Under the pieces are notes generated by a model that was not told where the DNA came from, ran no database searches, and saw nothing but the letters and a program-made list of their open reading frames with translations. A stretch of 64,000 bases of DNA, from the NCBI RefSeq assembly GCF_030553055.1, contig NZ_CP130713.1:2294001-2358000 (forward strand), read 5' to 3'. Of the stretch, positions 47,553-57,519 are shown one piece after another. A program made the position numbers and the translations under genes. Positions within the stretch are counted from its first letter, which is position 1; every line of letters begins with the position of its first letter. This DNA is from Streptomyces sp. XD-27. GTDB taxonomy: Bacteria > Actinomycetota > Actinomycetes > Streptomycetales > Streptomycetaceae.

Positions 47553-48521
47553 CTAGAAGCCCAGCTTGCGGAGCTGCTTGGGGTCGCGCTGCCAGTCCTT
47601 GGCGACCTTCACGTGCAGATCGAGGAAGACCGGGGTGCCCAGCAGCGCCTCGATGTGCTTGCGCGACTTGGTCCCGACCTCCTTCAGGCGCCGGCCCTTG
47701 GGGCCGATGATGATCCCCTTCTGGCTGGGGCGCTCGATGTAGACGTTCGCGTGGATGTCGAGCAGCGGGCGGTCGGCGGGGCGGTCCTCGCGCGGCAGCA
47801 TCTCCTCGACCACCACGGCGATGGAGTGCGGGAGCTCGTCCCGTACGCCCTCCAGCGCCGCCTCCCGGATCAGCTCGGCCACCATGACCTGCTCGGGCTC
47901 GTCGGTCAGGTCGCCCTCGGGGTAGAGCGCCGGGCTCTCCGGCAGCATCGGGACCAGAAGGTCGGCCAGCAGGCCCACCTGGTTGTCGCCGACCGCCGAC
48001 ACCGGGATGATCTCGGCCCACTCGATGCCCAGCTCCTGGCCGAGCCGGTCGATGGCGATCAGCTGCTCCGCGAGCCGCTTGGAGTCCACCAGGTCGGTCT
48101 TGGTGACGATCGCGACCTTCGGGGTCTTCTTGATCCCGGCCAGCTCGGTGGCGATGTAGCGGTCGCCGGGGCCGAGCTTCTGGTCGGCGGGCAGGCAGAA
48201 GCCGATCACGTCGACCTCCGCCCACGTGGTCCGTACGACGTCGTTGAGGCGCTCGCCGAGCAGGGTGCGCGGCTTGTGCAGCCCGGGGGTGTCGACCAGC
48301 ACCAGCTGGGCGTCCGGGCGGTGCACGATGCCGCGCACGGTGTGCCGGGTGGTCTGCGGCCGGTTGGAGGTGATGGCGACCTTCGTGCCGACCAGAGCGT
48401 TCGTGAGGGTGGACTTGCCCGCGTTGGGGCGGCCGACGAAGCAGGCGAAGCCCGCGCGGTGCGGGGCGTCGGTGCCACCGGGCGCGGCGGACTCGGAGGA
48501 TTGCGGGGTACGAGCGCTCAT
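47553..48521 (-). CDS. era: GTPase Era
   Basis: 322 aa from the ATG at 48521 (ATG at 48530 and a longer frame to 48563 also open). Ribosome-assembly GTPase binding 16S rRNA. G1 GRPNAGKST, G2 region TRHTVRG, G3 DTPGLH, G4 TKTD and the KH-domain motif IIIGPKGRRLKEVGTKSRKHIEALLG are all present. The N-terminal 20 residues are a polar extension. It follows the deaminase-like gene on the same strand. Confidence 0.96.
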   Translation of the reverse strand: MSARTPQSSESAAPGGTDAPHRAGFACFVGRPNAGKSTLTNALVGTKVAITSNRPQTTRHTVRGIVHRPDAQLVLVDTPGLHKPRTLLGERLNDVVRTTWAEVDVIGFCLPADQKLGPGDRYIATELAGIKKTPKVAIVTKTDLVDSKRLAEQLIAIDRLGQELGIEWAEIIPVSAVGDNQVGLLADLLVPMLPESPALYPEGDLTDEPEQVMVAELIREAALEGVRDELPHSIAVVVEEMLPREDRPADRPLLDIHANVYIERPSQKGIIIGPKGRRLKEVGTKSRKHIEALLGTPVFLDLHVKVAKDWQRDPKQLRKLGF

Positions 48522-48638
48522 GGCGCCCATTGTCCCTGATCCACGGCGGGCTCCCTCCCCCATGGCCGGAACGGCAGGGGAGGTGCCCCCACGCTCGCAC
48601 CCGGCAGGTTCCCACTCACGCCCGGGCGGAGCGTCCGC

Positions 48639-48989
48639 TCATGCCTGGGCGGTGCCGCGCAGCGCGCCGTCCGGGCCCGCCAGCAGCACGGGCGTACCGG
48701 GGCCGCCCAGGTCCCGTACCGCCGCGCGGTCCTCGTCGGAGACGGCGTCGGCGGTGGAGACGACGGCGGCGGCCTCCAGGGAGGCGGCCCCGCTGGCGAC
48801 GGCCATCGCGACGGCGGTGCGCAGGGCGCTCAGCCGCAGCGAGTCCAGCGCGACGGTGCCGGCGACGTAGGTGCGACCGGTCTCGTCGCGCACCGCCGCG
48901 CCCTCGGGGACGCCGTTGCGGGCGCGCGCGGCGCGGGCCAGCGTGATGATCTTGAGGTTTTCCGCGTCCAGCGGGGCAGCTTCGCTCAT
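48639..48989 (-). CDS. Cytidine-deaminase-like protein lacking zinc ligands
   Basis: 116 aa. Overall order matches cytidine deaminase: LDAENLKIITLARAARARNGVPEGAAVRDETGRTYVAG, then ALDSLRLSALRTAVAMAVASGA where the active enzyme has CAE, and a later segment where PCxxC is expected. Here the chain contains no Cys or His at all, so it cannot bind the catalytic zinc. A non-catalytic role is likely. It sits between era and the inserted MFS block, in the place where other streptomycetes have the same gene next to a CorC-like gene. Confidence 0.82.
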   Translation of the reverse strand: MSEAAPLDAENLKIITLARAARARNGVPEGAAVRDETGRTYVAGTVALDSLRLSALRTAVAMAVASGAASLEAAAVVSTADAVSDEDRAAVRDLGGPGTPVLLAGPDGALRGTAQA

Positions 48990-49055
48990 GGGGATGAGGA
49001 TATGCGGGCGGGGTCGACGGCCGCGGCGGTGGTCAGCCCGCGCACCGATCGCCGG

Positions 49056-49940
49056 TCAGCCGGCCACCGAGTACATCCTGTCGCGCCGCCCTTCGGGCGA
49101 GGTGAGCCGCTCCAGCTTGGCCGCCGTGTCCGTGTCCGGCATGGGGTTGTGCAGCACGATCGTCAGGTCCGGGCGGGCCGGGACGCGCAGCTGCGTGCTC
49201 TCGAAGAACATCGCGCCGACCCTGGGGTGCTCCAGCTCCTTGGGCAGCTGGCCACCGGCCTGTACGTCCCCGCGCGCCCACAGCGCGGCGAACTCCTCGC
49301 TCAGCTCGGCGGCTTCGGCGATCACCGCCGCGAAGCCCTCGTCGTCCGGGTGCTCGGAGCAGGCGGCGCGGAACTGGGCGACGACCAGCGGCGCGATCCG
49401 CTCCCAGGTCTTGGCACGCGCCCGGTAGACGGGGTCCGCGAAGAAGGTGACCAGGCAGTTCTGCGGCATCTCGGGCCGGAAGCCGAGGACCAGCGTCGCC
49501 GCCTCGTTGTACGCGACCACGTTCCAGTAGCGGTCCATGATGTGTGCCGGGTACGGCATCCAGCCGTCGATCAGCCGGTGCAGCCCGTCGCACAGGTAGT
49601 CGGTGCCGTACTCGGACTCCGGCAGCGGCGGGTTCAGCCCGGCCAGGACGTACAGGTGGCGGCGCTCGGTGCCGTCCAGCCGCAGGACGCGGGCGACGGC
49701 GTCCAGGACCTGCGGCGAGACGGTGATGTCGCGGCCCTGCTCCAGCCACTGGTACCAGGAGGCGCCGACGCCGGCGAGGACGGCGACCTCCTCGCGGCGC
49801 AGGCCCGGGGTGCGGCGCCGGGCCCCGCCGTCGGGCAGGCCCGCGTCGGTGGGGCTGACCCGGGCGCGGCGGCTCATGAGGAACTCCCGGAGCTCCTGCC
49901 TGCGCCGTGACTTCGCGCTCGTGGCGACGGTCTGTGCCAC
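49056..49940 (-). CDS. XRE-family regulator with MmyB-like domain
   Basis: 294 aa from a GTG at 49940 with GGGGGAGG directly upstream. DNA-binding part: RRRTPGLRREEVAVLAGVGASWYQWLEQGRDITVS. Ligand domain: PAHIMDRYWNVVAYNEAATLVLGF, MPQNCLVTFFADPVYRARAKTWER. It is divergent from an MFS exporter, with a palindrome in the exporter's promoter. It has the same plan as the pair at 14795-17199, but the two regulators are clearly different sequences. Confidence 0.9.
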   Translation of the reverse strand: MAQTVATSAKSRRRQELREFLMSRRARVSPTDAGLPDGGARRRTPGLRREEVAVLAGVGASWYQWLEQGRDITVSPQVLDAVARVLRLDGTERRHLYVLAGLNPPLPESEYGTDYLCDGLHRLIDGWMPYPAHIMDRYWNVVAYNEAATLVLGFRPEMPQNCLVTFFADPVYRARAKTWERIAPLVVAQFRAACSEHPDDEGFAAVIAEAAELSEEFAALWARGDVQAGGQLPKELEHPRVGAMFFESTQLRVPARPDLTIVLHNPMPDTDTAAKLERLTSPEGRRDRMYSVAG

Positions 49941-49959
49941 TGCCTCCCCCTCTTCCCCA

Positions 49960-49988
49960 CTGACTGGTGGTGCGGCCACCAGGATAAG
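49960..49988 (+). promoter_or_regulatory. MFS promoter with palindromic operator in its spacer
   Basis: -35 CTGACT (49960-49965), 17-base spacer, -10 GATAAG (49983-49988). CTGGTGG (49964-49970) and CCACCAG (49976-49982) form a perfect 7+5+7 inverted repeat filling the spacer. Transcription would start about 40 bases before the MFS ATG. Confidence 0.65.
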
Positions 49989-50032
49989 TTCCCGCTCCCC
50001 ACACCCTTTTCGGTCGTCAGAACCTCTGGAGC

Positions 50033-51481
50033 ATGGCGATCGATTCCCCTGCTGTTCCCGACACGGGCTCCGCGACGGCCCTTTCCCCCTCCTCCCCCTC
50101 CGACTCCCCCGCTCCCGTGCGGATGTCCGCGCGGGCCAAGCTGATCCTGATGGTGCTGTGCGCCGCGCAGTTCATCGTCGCGCTGGACTTCTCGATCCTG
50201 AACGTGGCGCTGCCCGCGCTGGGCGCCGACCTGGGCATGGGGCAGGCCGATCTCCAATGGGCGGTCACCGCGTTCGCGCTTCCGTCCGGCGGCTTCCTGC
50301 TGCTGTTCGGCCGGATCGGCGACCTGTACGGGCGCCGCAGGCTGTTCCTCGCCGGGCTGGCGCTCTTCGCGGCGTCCTCGGTGCTGGCCACGCTCGCCTG
50401 GAGCCCGGCGGCCTTCCTGGCCGGGCGGGCGCTCCAGGGGCTGGGCGCGGCCGTGATCGTACCGACCGGCATGTCGCTGCTGACCACGACGTTCGCCGAA
50501 GGCCCGGAGCGCGAGCGGGCGCTGGGCATCAGCGGCACGCTGATGTCGCTGGGCTTCACCGTCGGCATGGTGCTGGGCGGCGGGATGACCGACACGCTCG
50601 GCTGGCGCTCCACGATGGGGCTGCTGGCGGTGGCCGCGGTACTCGTCCTGGCGGTGGCGCCCGGTCTGCTGCCGGAGTCCCGGACCCCGGACCGGCCGCG
50701 GCTGGACCTGCCCGGCGCGGTCACCGTCACCGGTGGTCTGCTCGCCGTCATCTACGCCCTGTCGACGGCGGGCGAGCGCGGCTTCGGCGGCGCCGACGTG
50801 CTGGTGACGCTGGTGCTGGGCGTCGCGCTGCTGGTCGCGTTCGTGATCGTGGAGTCCCGTACGGAGCAGCCGCTGGTCTCGCTGCCGATGCTGCGGCGGC
50901 GCACGGTGGCGTGGGGCAACGCCGGCGGCCTGGTGACCTTCTCGATGATGTCCACGGTGATCTTCGTGCTGACGCTGTACCTCCAGGAGGTGCTGGAGCT
51001 GTCGTCGTTCGAGACCGGTCTGGTCTTCGGTGTGCAGGGCCTGGCCTCGGCCGTGGCGGGTTCGTACGCGCCGAAGGTGATCGCCCGCTTCGGCGCCCAC
51101 CGCACCCTGGTCGGCGGGCTGCTGGGCCAGGGGGTGTTCGGGGCGGCGCTGCTGGGCGCGGGCACCGCGGGCTGGTCGGTGTGGCTGGCGACGGCCGCGC
51201 TGTCGCTGGCGAGCGTGTTCCACCTGGGGGCGATCATCGCCTACGGGGTGACGGCCACCTCCGGGGTCCCGGACGGGGAACAGGGGCTGGCGACGGGGCT
51301 GGTCACCAGCACGCAGCAGGTGGGCCTCACGATCGGCATCCCGCTGCTGGGCGTGCTGGCGACGACGGGGGACGACCTGATGTCGGGTGTGCATCTGGTG
51401 CTGGGGCTGGACGCGGCGATCGTGGTGGCAGCCGCGCTGCTGATCGGCGCGGGCCTGCGCCGCCGCTCCGACTCCGCGTGA
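50033..51481 (+). CDS. MFS transporter, DHA2-like drug exporter
   Basis: 482 aa, GGAG just before the ATG. About 14 helices after a 35-residue Ser/Pro-rich tail (ALSPSSPSDSPAPVRM). Motifs: ALDFSILNVALPALGADLG, LLFGRIGDLYGRRRLFLAG, RALQGLGAAVIVPTGMSLL, GLATGLVTSTQQVGLTIGIPL. Probably a proton-driven exporter controlled by the divergent MmyB-like regulator. With the regulator and the YjbR gene it interrupts the otherwise conserved CorC-deaminase-era order. Confidence 0.9.
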   Translation: MAIDSPAVPDTGSATALSPSSPSDSPAPVRMSARAKLILMVLCAAQFIVALDFSILNVALPALGADLGMGQADLQWAVTAFALPSGGFLLLFGRIGDLYGRRRLFLAGLALFAASSVLATLAWSPAAFLAGRALQGLGAAVIVPTGMSLLTTTFAEGPERERALGISGTLMSLGFTVGMVLGGGMTDTLGWRSTMGLLAVAAVLVLAVAPGLLPESRTPDRPRLDLPGAVTVTGGLLAVIYALSTAGERGFGGADVLVTLVLGVALLVAFVIVESRTEQPLVSLPMLRRRTVAWGNAGGLVTFSMMSTVIFVLTLYLQEVLELSSFETGLVFGVQGLASAVAGSYAPKVIARFGAHRTLVGGLLGQGVFGAALLGAGTAGWSVWLATAALSLASVFHLGAIIAYGVTATSGVPDGEQGLATGLVTSTQQVGLTIGIPLLGVLATTGDDLMSGVHLVLGLDAAIVVAAALLIGAGLRRRSDSA

Positions 51482-51522
51482 CCGCCCGTACGGGGGCGTC
51501 CGGACGCCCCCGTACGGCTCGC

Positions 51523-51885
51523 CTACGCGCGGTCCAGGCGCAGCCGTTCCGCCTTCGGCAGGCCCGCCACCACCAGGTCGTACGAGTCCTCGATCAGCTC
51601 GCGCACCATCCGGTCCGGCAGGGTGCCGTCCACCGTCACCGTGTTCCAGTGCCGCTTGTTGAGGTGGTAGCCGGGGGCGATCGCCGCGTGCGCCGCGCGC
51701 AGCCGGATCGCCTCGTCCGGGTCGCACTTCAGGGCCACCCGCAGGGGTTTCTCGTCCAGCGCGCAGAAGGCGAAGATCTTGCCGCCGACCTTGAAGGTCG
51801 ACAGCTCGGGGGCGCCCGGGAACGGGAAGTCCTCGACGGCGCCGTTCTGGGCGAGGCAGAAGGCCTTCAGTTCCTTCGGTGTCAT
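51523..51885 (-). CDS. MmcQ/YjbR-family protein
   Basis: 120 aa. The CyaY-like fold of the family is indicated by CLAQNGAVEDFPFPGAPELSTFKVGGKIFAF, LRVALKCDPDEAIRLRAAH, APGYHLNKRHWNTVTVDG and LIEDSYDLVVAGLPK. YjbR proteins are thought to bind DNA, but no precise role is known. Twenty bases from the next gene on the same strand (CorC-like). Confidence 0.9.
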   Translation of the reverse strand: MTPKELKAFCLAQNGAVEDFPFPGAPELSTFKVGGKIFAFCALDEKPLRVALKCDPDEAIRLRAAHAAIAPGYHLNKRHWNTVTVDGTLPDRMVRELIEDSYDLVVAGLPKAERLRLDRA

Positions 51886-51904
51886 GCCGTCCCCTCCTGG
51901 CGAG

Positions 51905-53224
51905 TCACGCTGCCGAGTCCTCCCCGTGTTCGACCGCGTGCGGCACCGGCTCCACCAGCACCGTGACGATCTTGTTGCGGCGGCCCGCCGGGGACTCCGC
52001 GGTCAGCCGGAGCGCCGCCAGCTCCGGATGCGGGTTCTCCTCGGTCAGCGGGACCTCGGCCGTGGCGCCCGCGATCGGCACCCGGCCGAGGAACTTGGCG
52101 AGCAGCCCGCCGACGGTCTCCACGTCCTCGTCGTCCAGCGCGAGTCCGTACAGCTCACCGAGGTCGCCGACGTCCAGCCGGGCCGTGACCCGGTACCGGT
52201 CCCCGCCCAGCTCCTCCACCGGCGGCAGCTCCCGGTCGTACTCGTCGGTGATCTCGCCGACGATCTCCTCCAGGATGTCCTCGATGGTGACGATGCCCGC
52301 CGTGCCGCCGTACTCGTCGATGACGACGGCGACGTGGTTGCGCTCCTGCTGCATCTCGCGCAGCAGGTCGCCCGCGTTCTTGGTGTCGGGGACGAAGGTC
52401 GCCGGCCGCATCGCCGTGGAGACCAGCTCCGCCTCGGCGTCCCGGCTGATGTGGGTCTTGCGGGCCAGGTCCTTGAGGTACACGACGCCGACGACGTCGT
52501 CCTCGTTCTCGCCGGTCACCGGTATCCGGGAGAAGCCGGAGCGCAGCGCGAGGGTGAGGGCCTGGCGGATGGTCTTGTAGCGCTCGATGACCACCAGGTC
52601 GGTGCGCGGCACCATCACCTCGCGCACGAGCGTGTCGCCGAGCTCGAAGACCGAGTGCACCATGCGGCGCTCCTCGTCCTCGATCAGCGACTCCTTCTCG
52701 GCGAGGTCGACCAGCGCGCGCAGCTCCGCCTCGGAGGCGAACGGCCCCTTGCGGAAGCCCTTTCCGGGGGTGAAGGCGTTGCCGAGGAGGATCAGCAGCT
52801 GTGGGATCGGGCCCATGATCCGGGCCAGCGGCAGCAGGACGTACGCGGCGGCGGTCGCGGTGTTCAGCGGGTGCTGGGCGCCGATGGTGCGCGGGGAGAC
52901 CCCGACGGCGACATAGCTGACCAGCACCATCACGCCGATCGCGATGGCCAGCGCCTCCCAGGTCACGTCGAAGGCGCGGACGCAGGCGTAGGTGACGAAG
53001 GCGCCCGCCGCCATCTCGCAGGCCACGCGGACCAGCAGGGCGACGTTGAGGTAGCGGGTGGGGTCCTCGGCGACCGCCATCAGCTTGGCGCTGCCGCGCC
53101 GCCCGGACCGCACCGCCTCCTCGGCGCGGAAGCGGGTGGTGCGGGCCAGGCCGGCCTCGGCGCAGGCGGCCAGCCAGGCGACGACCACCAGCAGGACGGC
53201 CGCCGCGATCAGTTGGCCGGTCAT
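51905..53224 (-). CDS. CNNM/CorC-like membrane protein with CBS domains
   Basis: 439 aa. Three to four N-terminal helices (DUF21 domain, 1-145) with [19 protein letters not shown] and [20 protein letters not shown]. Two CBS repeats cover about 205-320 ([53 protein letters not shown]). The CorC_HlyC transporter-associated domain is at 340-425. Family members handle Mg2+/Co2+ efflux or its regulation. The ATG overlaps the ybeY stop (ATGA), so translation is coupled to ybeY and phoH. Confidence 0.92.
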   Translation of the reverse strand: MTGQLIAAAVLLVVVAWLAACAEAGLARTTRFRAEEAVRSGRRGSAKLMAVAEDPTRYLNVALLVRVACEMAAGAFVTYACVRAFDVTWEALAIAIGVMVLVSYVAVGVSPRTIGAQHPLNTATAAAYVLLPLARIMGPIPQLLILLGNAFTPGKGFRKGPFASEAELRALVDLAEKESLIEDEERRMVHSVFELGDTLVREVMVPRTDLVVIERYKTIRQALTLALRSGFSRIPVTGENEDDVVGVVYLKDLARKTHISRDAEAELVSTAMRPATFVPDTKNAGDLLREMQQERNHVAVVIDEYGGTAGIVTIEDILEEIVGEITDEYDRELPPVEELGGDRYRVTARLDVGDLGELYGLALDDEDVETVGGLLAKFLGRVPIAGATAEVPLTEENPHPELAALRLTAESPAGRRNKIVTVLVEPVPHAVEHGEDSAA

Positions 53225-53718
53225 CGGGTGGTGGGAGCCGGGGAGGGGCCTTCGATGCCGTGCTCGGCGCGCCAGCCGTCGATGATCGCGGCCTGGAGGC
53301 CGAACATCTCGGCCCGCTCGCCCGGCTCCTCGTGGTCGTACCCGAGCAGGTGGAGGACGCCGTGCACGGTCAGCAGCTGGAGTTCCTCGTCCATGGAGTG
53401 GCCGGTCGGCGCCTCCTCGCCCTGCCGCTTGGCGACCTCCGGGCAGAGCACGATGTCACCGAGGAGCCCCTGCGGGGGCTCCTCGTCGTCCTTGGCGGGC
53501 GGGCGCAGCTCGTCCATCGGGAAGGACATGACGTCGGTCGGACCGGGCAGGTCCATCCACTGGATGTGCAGCTGCTCCATGGCGTCGGCGTCGACGACGA
53601 TCACCGAGAGCTCCGAGAGCGGGTGGATCCGCATCCGGGCCAGGGCGTAGCGGGCGACGTCCAGGATCGCCCGCTCGTCGATGTCCGTACCGGATTCGTT
53701 GTTGACGTCGATCGCCAT
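53221..53718 (-). CDS. ybeY: Endoribonuclease YbeY
   Basis: 165 aa. rRNA maturation and ribosome quality control. Zinc motif [16 protein letters not shown] with three His ligands. Also [11 protein letters not shown] and [15 protein letters not shown]-terminal [10 protein letters not shown] is typical for actinobacteria. An insert of acidic residues ([10 protein letters not shown]) is seen before the LGDIV strand. It lies ten bases after phoH and overlaps the CorC-like gene. Confidence 0.96.
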   Translation of the reverse strand: MAIDVNNESGTDIDERAILDVARYALARMRIHPLSELSVIVVDADAMEQLHIQWMDLPGPTDVMSFPMDELRPPAKDDEEPPQGLLGDIVLCPEVAKRQGEEAPTGHSMDEELQLLTVHGVLHLLGYDHEEPGERAEMFGLQAAIIDGWRAEHGIEGPSPAPTTR

Positions 53719-53727
53719 GGTGCTGTG

Positions 53728-54735
53728 CTACTGCTTCCCGTTGCGGCTGTCGTACTGCTCGTACGCGTCGACAATACGGCCGACCAGCTTGTGCCTGACG
53801 ACATCGGAGCTGGTGAGCATGGAGAAGTGCACGTCCGGAACGCCGTCCAGGATCTCCCGCACCTGCCGCAGCCCGCTCTTCGTGCCGCCCGGAAGGTCGA
53901 TCTGGGTGACGTCTCCGGTGATCACGATCTTGGAGTCGAAGCCGAGCCGGGTGAGGAACATCTTCATCTGCTCGGGGTTCGTGTTCTGCGCCTCGTCGAG
54001 GATGATGAACGCGTCGTTGAGCGTCCGGCCGCGCATGTACGCCAGCGGCGCGACCTCGATCGTCCCGGCGGCCATCAGCCGCGGGATGGAGTCGGGGTCG
54101 AGCATGTCGTGCAGCGCGTCGTACAGCGGGCGCAGATACGGGTCGATCTTCTCGTAGAGCGTGCCGGGCAGGAAGCCCAGGCGCTCGCCCGCCTCGACCG
54201 CGGGCCGGGTCAGGATGATCCGGTTGACCTGCTTGGACTGCAGGGCCTGGACCGCCTTGGCCATGGCCAGATAGGTCTTGCCGGTGCCCGCGGGGCCGAT
54301 GCCGAAGACGACCGTGTGCTTGTCGATCGCGTCGACGTACCGCTTCTGGTTGAGGGTCTTGGGGCGGATGGTGCGGCCGCGGTTGGAGAGGATGTTCTGG
54401 GTGAGCACCTCGGCGGGGCTCTCCGGGGCGCCCGTGTCGCCGTTCTCCGCTGCGCGCAGCATGGCGATCGAGCGTTCCACCGCGTCCTCCGTCATCGGTT
54501 GTCCGGTGCGGAGCACCAGCATCATCTCGTCGAACAGGCGCTGGACCAGAGCGACTTCCCTGGGGTCGCCGGTCGCGCTGACCTCATTGCCCCGTACGTG
54601 GATGTCGGTCGAGGGGAACGCCGTCTCTATGACACGCAGCAGCGAGTCCCCGGAACCAAGGACCGTGACCATGGGGTGCTTGCTCGGGACCGTGAACTGG
54701 GCGTGCGTCTGCCGTCCTGTGGGTGTCTGCGTCAT
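53728..54735 (-). CDS. phoH: PhoH-like ATPase
   Basis: 335 aa from the ATG at 54735 ([14 protein letters not shown]), the start I recall in other streptomycetes; a TTG at 54804 is in frame. No good ribosome binding site is at the ATG. A KH-like N-terminus ([28 protein letters not shown]) is followed by the P-loop [51 protein letters not shown] and [13 protein letters not shown] probable RNA helicase-like ATPase working with YbeY in RNA metabolism. Confidence 0.94.
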   Translation of the reverse strand: MTQTPTGRQTHAQFTVPSKHPMVTVLGSGDSLLRVIETAFPSTDIHVRGNEVSATGDPREVALVQRLFDEMMLVLRTGQPMTEDAVERSIAMLRAAENGDTGAPESPAEVLTQNILSNRGRTIRPKTLNQKRYVDAIDKHTVVFGIGPAGTGKTYLAMAKAVQALQSKQVNRIILTRPAVEAGERLGFLPGTLYEKIDPYLRPLYDALHDMLDPDSIPRLMAAGTIEVAPLAYMRGRTLNDAFIILDEAQNTNPEQMKMFLTRLGFDSKIVITGDVTQIDLPGGTKSGLRQVREILDGVPDVHFSMLTSSDVVRHKLVGRIVDAYEQYDSRNGKQ

Positions 54736-54855
54736 GGGCCGGCTCTGGGGCCTGCTCAACCTCCTCGCGCAGGTGTCAGCCTGCTCGGCTTCCTCGTACG
54801 TCAAGGGTACGACGGAGCACCGACAAGACCCGAGCGCTTTTCCCCGGGTTCTCCC

Positions 54856-56007
54856 TCATGCCTGCCGGAAGCCGATGGTCGGGACCGCCCGGCGCAGCGG
54901 CCACGGGCGGGGGGCCGCGGGGACGAGCCCGTCGAGGAAGTCGTAGCGGTGGAGCGCGGAGGGGTCCTGGGCGGCCGCGGTGTCTCCCGGCGTGCCCGCG
55001 TACGCCTTCATGTGCTGCCACCAGGCCGCGACCTCGGCCCAGCCGGGCGCGGACAGCGAGCCGCCGAACTCCTGCACCGACAGGGCGGCGGTCAGCCCCG
55101 CGAACGCCAGTCGGTCGGCGAGCGGCCAGTCGGCGAGGGTGCCGGTGACGAAGCCGGCCACGAACACGTCCCCGGCGCCGGTGGGGTCCAGCGCCCGCAC
55201 GGCGATGGCGGGCACCTCGGCGGTCTCGCCGGTGCGCCCGTCCACCGCGTACGCGCCCTCCGCGCCGAGCGTGACCACGGCCAGCGGCACCCGCTCGGCC
55301 AGGACGCGGGCGGCGGCGCGCGGGCAGTCGGTGCGGGTGTAGCGCATCGCCTCGACGGCGTTGGGCAGGAAGGCCTCGCAGTGCTCCAGGTCGGCGAGGT
55401 CGGCCGGGTCCCAGCGGCCGCTGTCGTCCCAGCCGACGTCGGCGAAGATCCGGCTGCCGCGCCGCGCGGCGTGGCCGATCCACTCCTCACGGTGGCCGGG
55501 GACCAGGGAGGCCACGCAGGCGCGGGCCGGCGGCGGGCACTCGGGCGCGGCCTCGCCGTCGAAGGCGGACTCCGGCGGCGGCGCCTCGTGCCCGTGCGAG
55601 ACCATCGTGCGCTCGCCCTCGTACGCCATGGAGACGGTCACCGGGGAGTGCCAGCCGGGCACGGTGCGCGACAGGCCCAGGTCGATGCCCTCGCCCCGCT
55701 CCAGGGCGTCGCGGCAGTAGTCGCCGTACATGTCGTCGCCGAAGGCGGCGGCGAGGGAGGTGCGCAGGCCCAGCCGGGCCAGCGCGGTGGCCATGTTCGC
55801 GACGCCGCCGGGGCTGGAGCCCATCCCGCGTGCCCAGGTCTCGGTGCCGCGGACGGGCGCGGAGTCCAGCCCGGTGAAGATGATGTCCAGGAAGACCGTG
55901 CCGGTCAGGTAGACGTCGCAGGGCGGGTCCGCGGGCGTCCTGAGGGTGGCCAGCGGGTCGACGAGGGCACCGTCGGCGGTGGGCTGCTGGCCGTCGTGTG
56001 TGGTCAC
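54856..56007 (-). CDS. PfkB-family sugar kinase
   Basis: 383 aa from a GTG at 56007 with GGGAG seven bases before it (an ATG at 56040 is upstream). Ribokinase fold with the substrate motif GGVANMATALARLGLRTSLAAAFGDD, and the ATP/catalytic motif DPTGAGDVFVAGFVTGTLAD with the base Asp. Substrate not predictable. An N-terminal 35-residue tail is disordered. The gene ends 121 bases before the phoH start on the same strand and could be co-transcribed. Confidence 0.9.
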   Translation of the reverse strand: MTTHDGQQPTADGALVDPLATLRTPADPPCDVYLTGTVFLDIIFTGLDSAPVRGTETWARGMGSSPGGVANMATALARLGLRTSLAAAFGDDMYGDYCRDALERGEGIDLGLSRTVPGWHSPVTVSMAYEGERTMVSHGHEAPPPESAFDGEAAPECPPPARACVASLVPGHREEWIGHAARRGSRIFADVGWDDSGRWDPADLADLEHCEAFLPNAVEAMRYTRTDCPRAAARVLAERVPLAVVTLGAEGAYAVDGRTGETAEVPAIAVRALDPTGAGDVFVAGFVTGTLADWPLADRLAFAGLTAALSVQEFGGSLSAPGWAEVAAWWQHMKAYAGTPGDTAAAQDPSALHRYDFLDGLVPAAPRPWPLRRAVPTIGFRQA

Positions 56008-56172
56008 CGTGCGCTCCCGGATCGTTCCTTGGACTCTCATCCTTCATCATCGTGACGCGCCGTGTGTTCAGTGTGACGCCAGCATGTCACCTGTGTCGCT
56101 CAACACGCTTGCGCACCAGGGGCTTTGCGGTCCACTCTGTGACCCCCGAACACCCCGCGCGAAGGGTTCCCA

Positions 56173-56628
56173 TTGGCAGAGCAGACGGCGCTGAGCTCTT
56201 GCGGGCAGCGGGTCAGCGTGACGACGGTGACCGCGCACCCGGAGGAGATCCAGCACGTGCGGCGGCAGGCGAACGAGCGGCTGCGCCAGTGGGGCCATCC
56301 CAAACAGACACGCCAGGTCGTCGCCCAGGGCATCAGCGAGCTGCTGACCAACGTCCACAAGCACGTGGGCCACGGCGTGCGGTGCAGCCTGACCCTGGCC
56401 GAGCGCCCCGAGGGCGTGGTCGTGGAGGTCCACGACGACAGCCCGCGGATGGCGGTCCCGGCCGAGGTCGCGTGGGACGCCGAGACCGGCCGCGGGCTGA
56501 TCCTGCTCCAGGCGATGGTGGCCGAGCTGCGCTCCGAGCCCACGCCGACGGGGAAGGTGGTGTCCTTCCTCGTCACCCGCCTGCCGGAGGAGGAGCCGGA
56601 CGACGCTTGGGCAGCGGGACCCGCATGA
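56173..56628 (+). CDS. Anti-sigma-factor-like ATP-binding protein (HATPase_c_2)
   Basis: 151 aa from a TTG at 56173 (AAGGG upstream; the start is uncertain). GHKL motifs: [18 protein letters not shown] (N box), [34 protein letters not shown] (G box). RsbW-like regulator of a sigma factor or of a phosphatase. Related in layout to the protein at 31011-31475 but without a WhiJ-type neighbour. The last 56 bases overlap rnz on the other strand. Confidence 0.87.
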   Translation: MAEQTALSSCGQRVSVTTVTAHPEEIQHVRRQANERLRQWGHPKQTRQVVAQGISELLTNVHKHVGHGVRCSLTLAERPEGVVVEVHDDSPRMAVPAEVAWDAETGRGLILLQAMVAELRSEPTPTGKVVSFLVTRLPEEEPDDAWAAGPA

Positions 56629-57514
56629 GGTCGCGGGCGACGGTGAGTTCGCCGTCGAAGCCCGCCGCGCGCGCCTGGCGCTCGAACTCGGCGGGGTCGC
56701 CGTAGCGCTGCGAGAAGTGGGTCAGCACCAGGTGCCGTACGCCCGCCCGCACCGCGACCGAGGCGGCCTGGCCGGCCGTGAGGTGGCCGTGCTCGACGGC
56801 GAGCGCCTCGTCCTCGTCCAGGAAGGTGGACTCGATGACCAGCAGGTCGCAGTCCTCGGCCAGGCCGTGGACGCCCGCGCAGAGCCGGGTGTCCATCACG
56901 AACGCGAACCGCTGGCCGCGCCGCACCTCGCTGACCTCGTCGAGGGTGACCGTGCGCCCGGCGGCCTCGACCGCCCCGGTGCGCTGGAGGCGGCCGACGG
57001 CCGGACCCGCGATGCCGTACTCGACCAGGGCCTCCGGCAGCATCCGGCGGCCGTCCGGCTCGATGAGCCGGTAGCCGTAGGACTCGACCGGATGGGAGAG
57101 CTTGCGGGCCTCGAGGACGTAGCCGGGGGTCTCGGCCAGCGTGCCGTCCTCCGTCACCGGGTGCTCGGCCACGTCGACCGTCTCCCGGTAGGCGGTGGCG
57201 TACCGCAGCCGGTGGAAGAACCTCCGCCCGCTCGCCGGGTAGTGGGCGGTCACCAGGTGCGGCACCCGGTCGAGGTTGATGCGCTGGATCACCCCGGCCA
57301 GGCCAAGCGAGTGGTCGCCGTGGAAGTGCGTGACGCAGATGCGGTGGATGTCGTGCGCGGCGACCCCGGCCCGCAGCATCTGGCGCTGGGTGCCCTCACC
57401 GGGGTCGAAGAGGATGCCCTGGCCGTCCCAGCGCAGCAGATAGCCGTTGTGGTTGCGGTGCCGGGTGGGGACCTGGCTGGCGGTGCCCAGGACGACCAGT
57501 TCTCGTACGGACAA
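56573..57514 (-). CDS. rnz: Ribonuclease Z
   Basis: 313 aa from a TTG at 57514, five bases after the HIT gene. Metallo-beta-lactamase fold: [36 protein letters not shown], the metal motif [44 protein letters not shown] and [10 protein letters not shown]. Processes the 3' end of tRNA precursors. The exosite arm of RNase Z is represented by a short helical insert around residues 140-170. Confidence 0.93.
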   Translation of the reverse strand: MSVRELVVLGTASQVPTRHRNHNGYLLRWDGQGILFDPGEGTQRQMLRAGVAAHDIHRICVTHFHGDHSLGLAGVIQRINLDRVPHLVTAHYPASGRRFFHRLRYATAYRETVDVAEHPVTEDGTLAETPGYVLEARKLSHPVESYGYRLIEPDGRRMLPEALVEYGIAGPAVGRLQRTGAVEAAGRTVTLDEVSEVRRGQRFAFVMDTRLCAGVHGLAEDCDLLVIESTFLDEDEALAVEHGHLTAGQAASVAVRAGVRHLVLTHFSQRYGDPAEFERQARAAGFDGELTVARDLMRVPLPKRRPAPPPAGG

Positions 57515-57519
57515 CGGAG

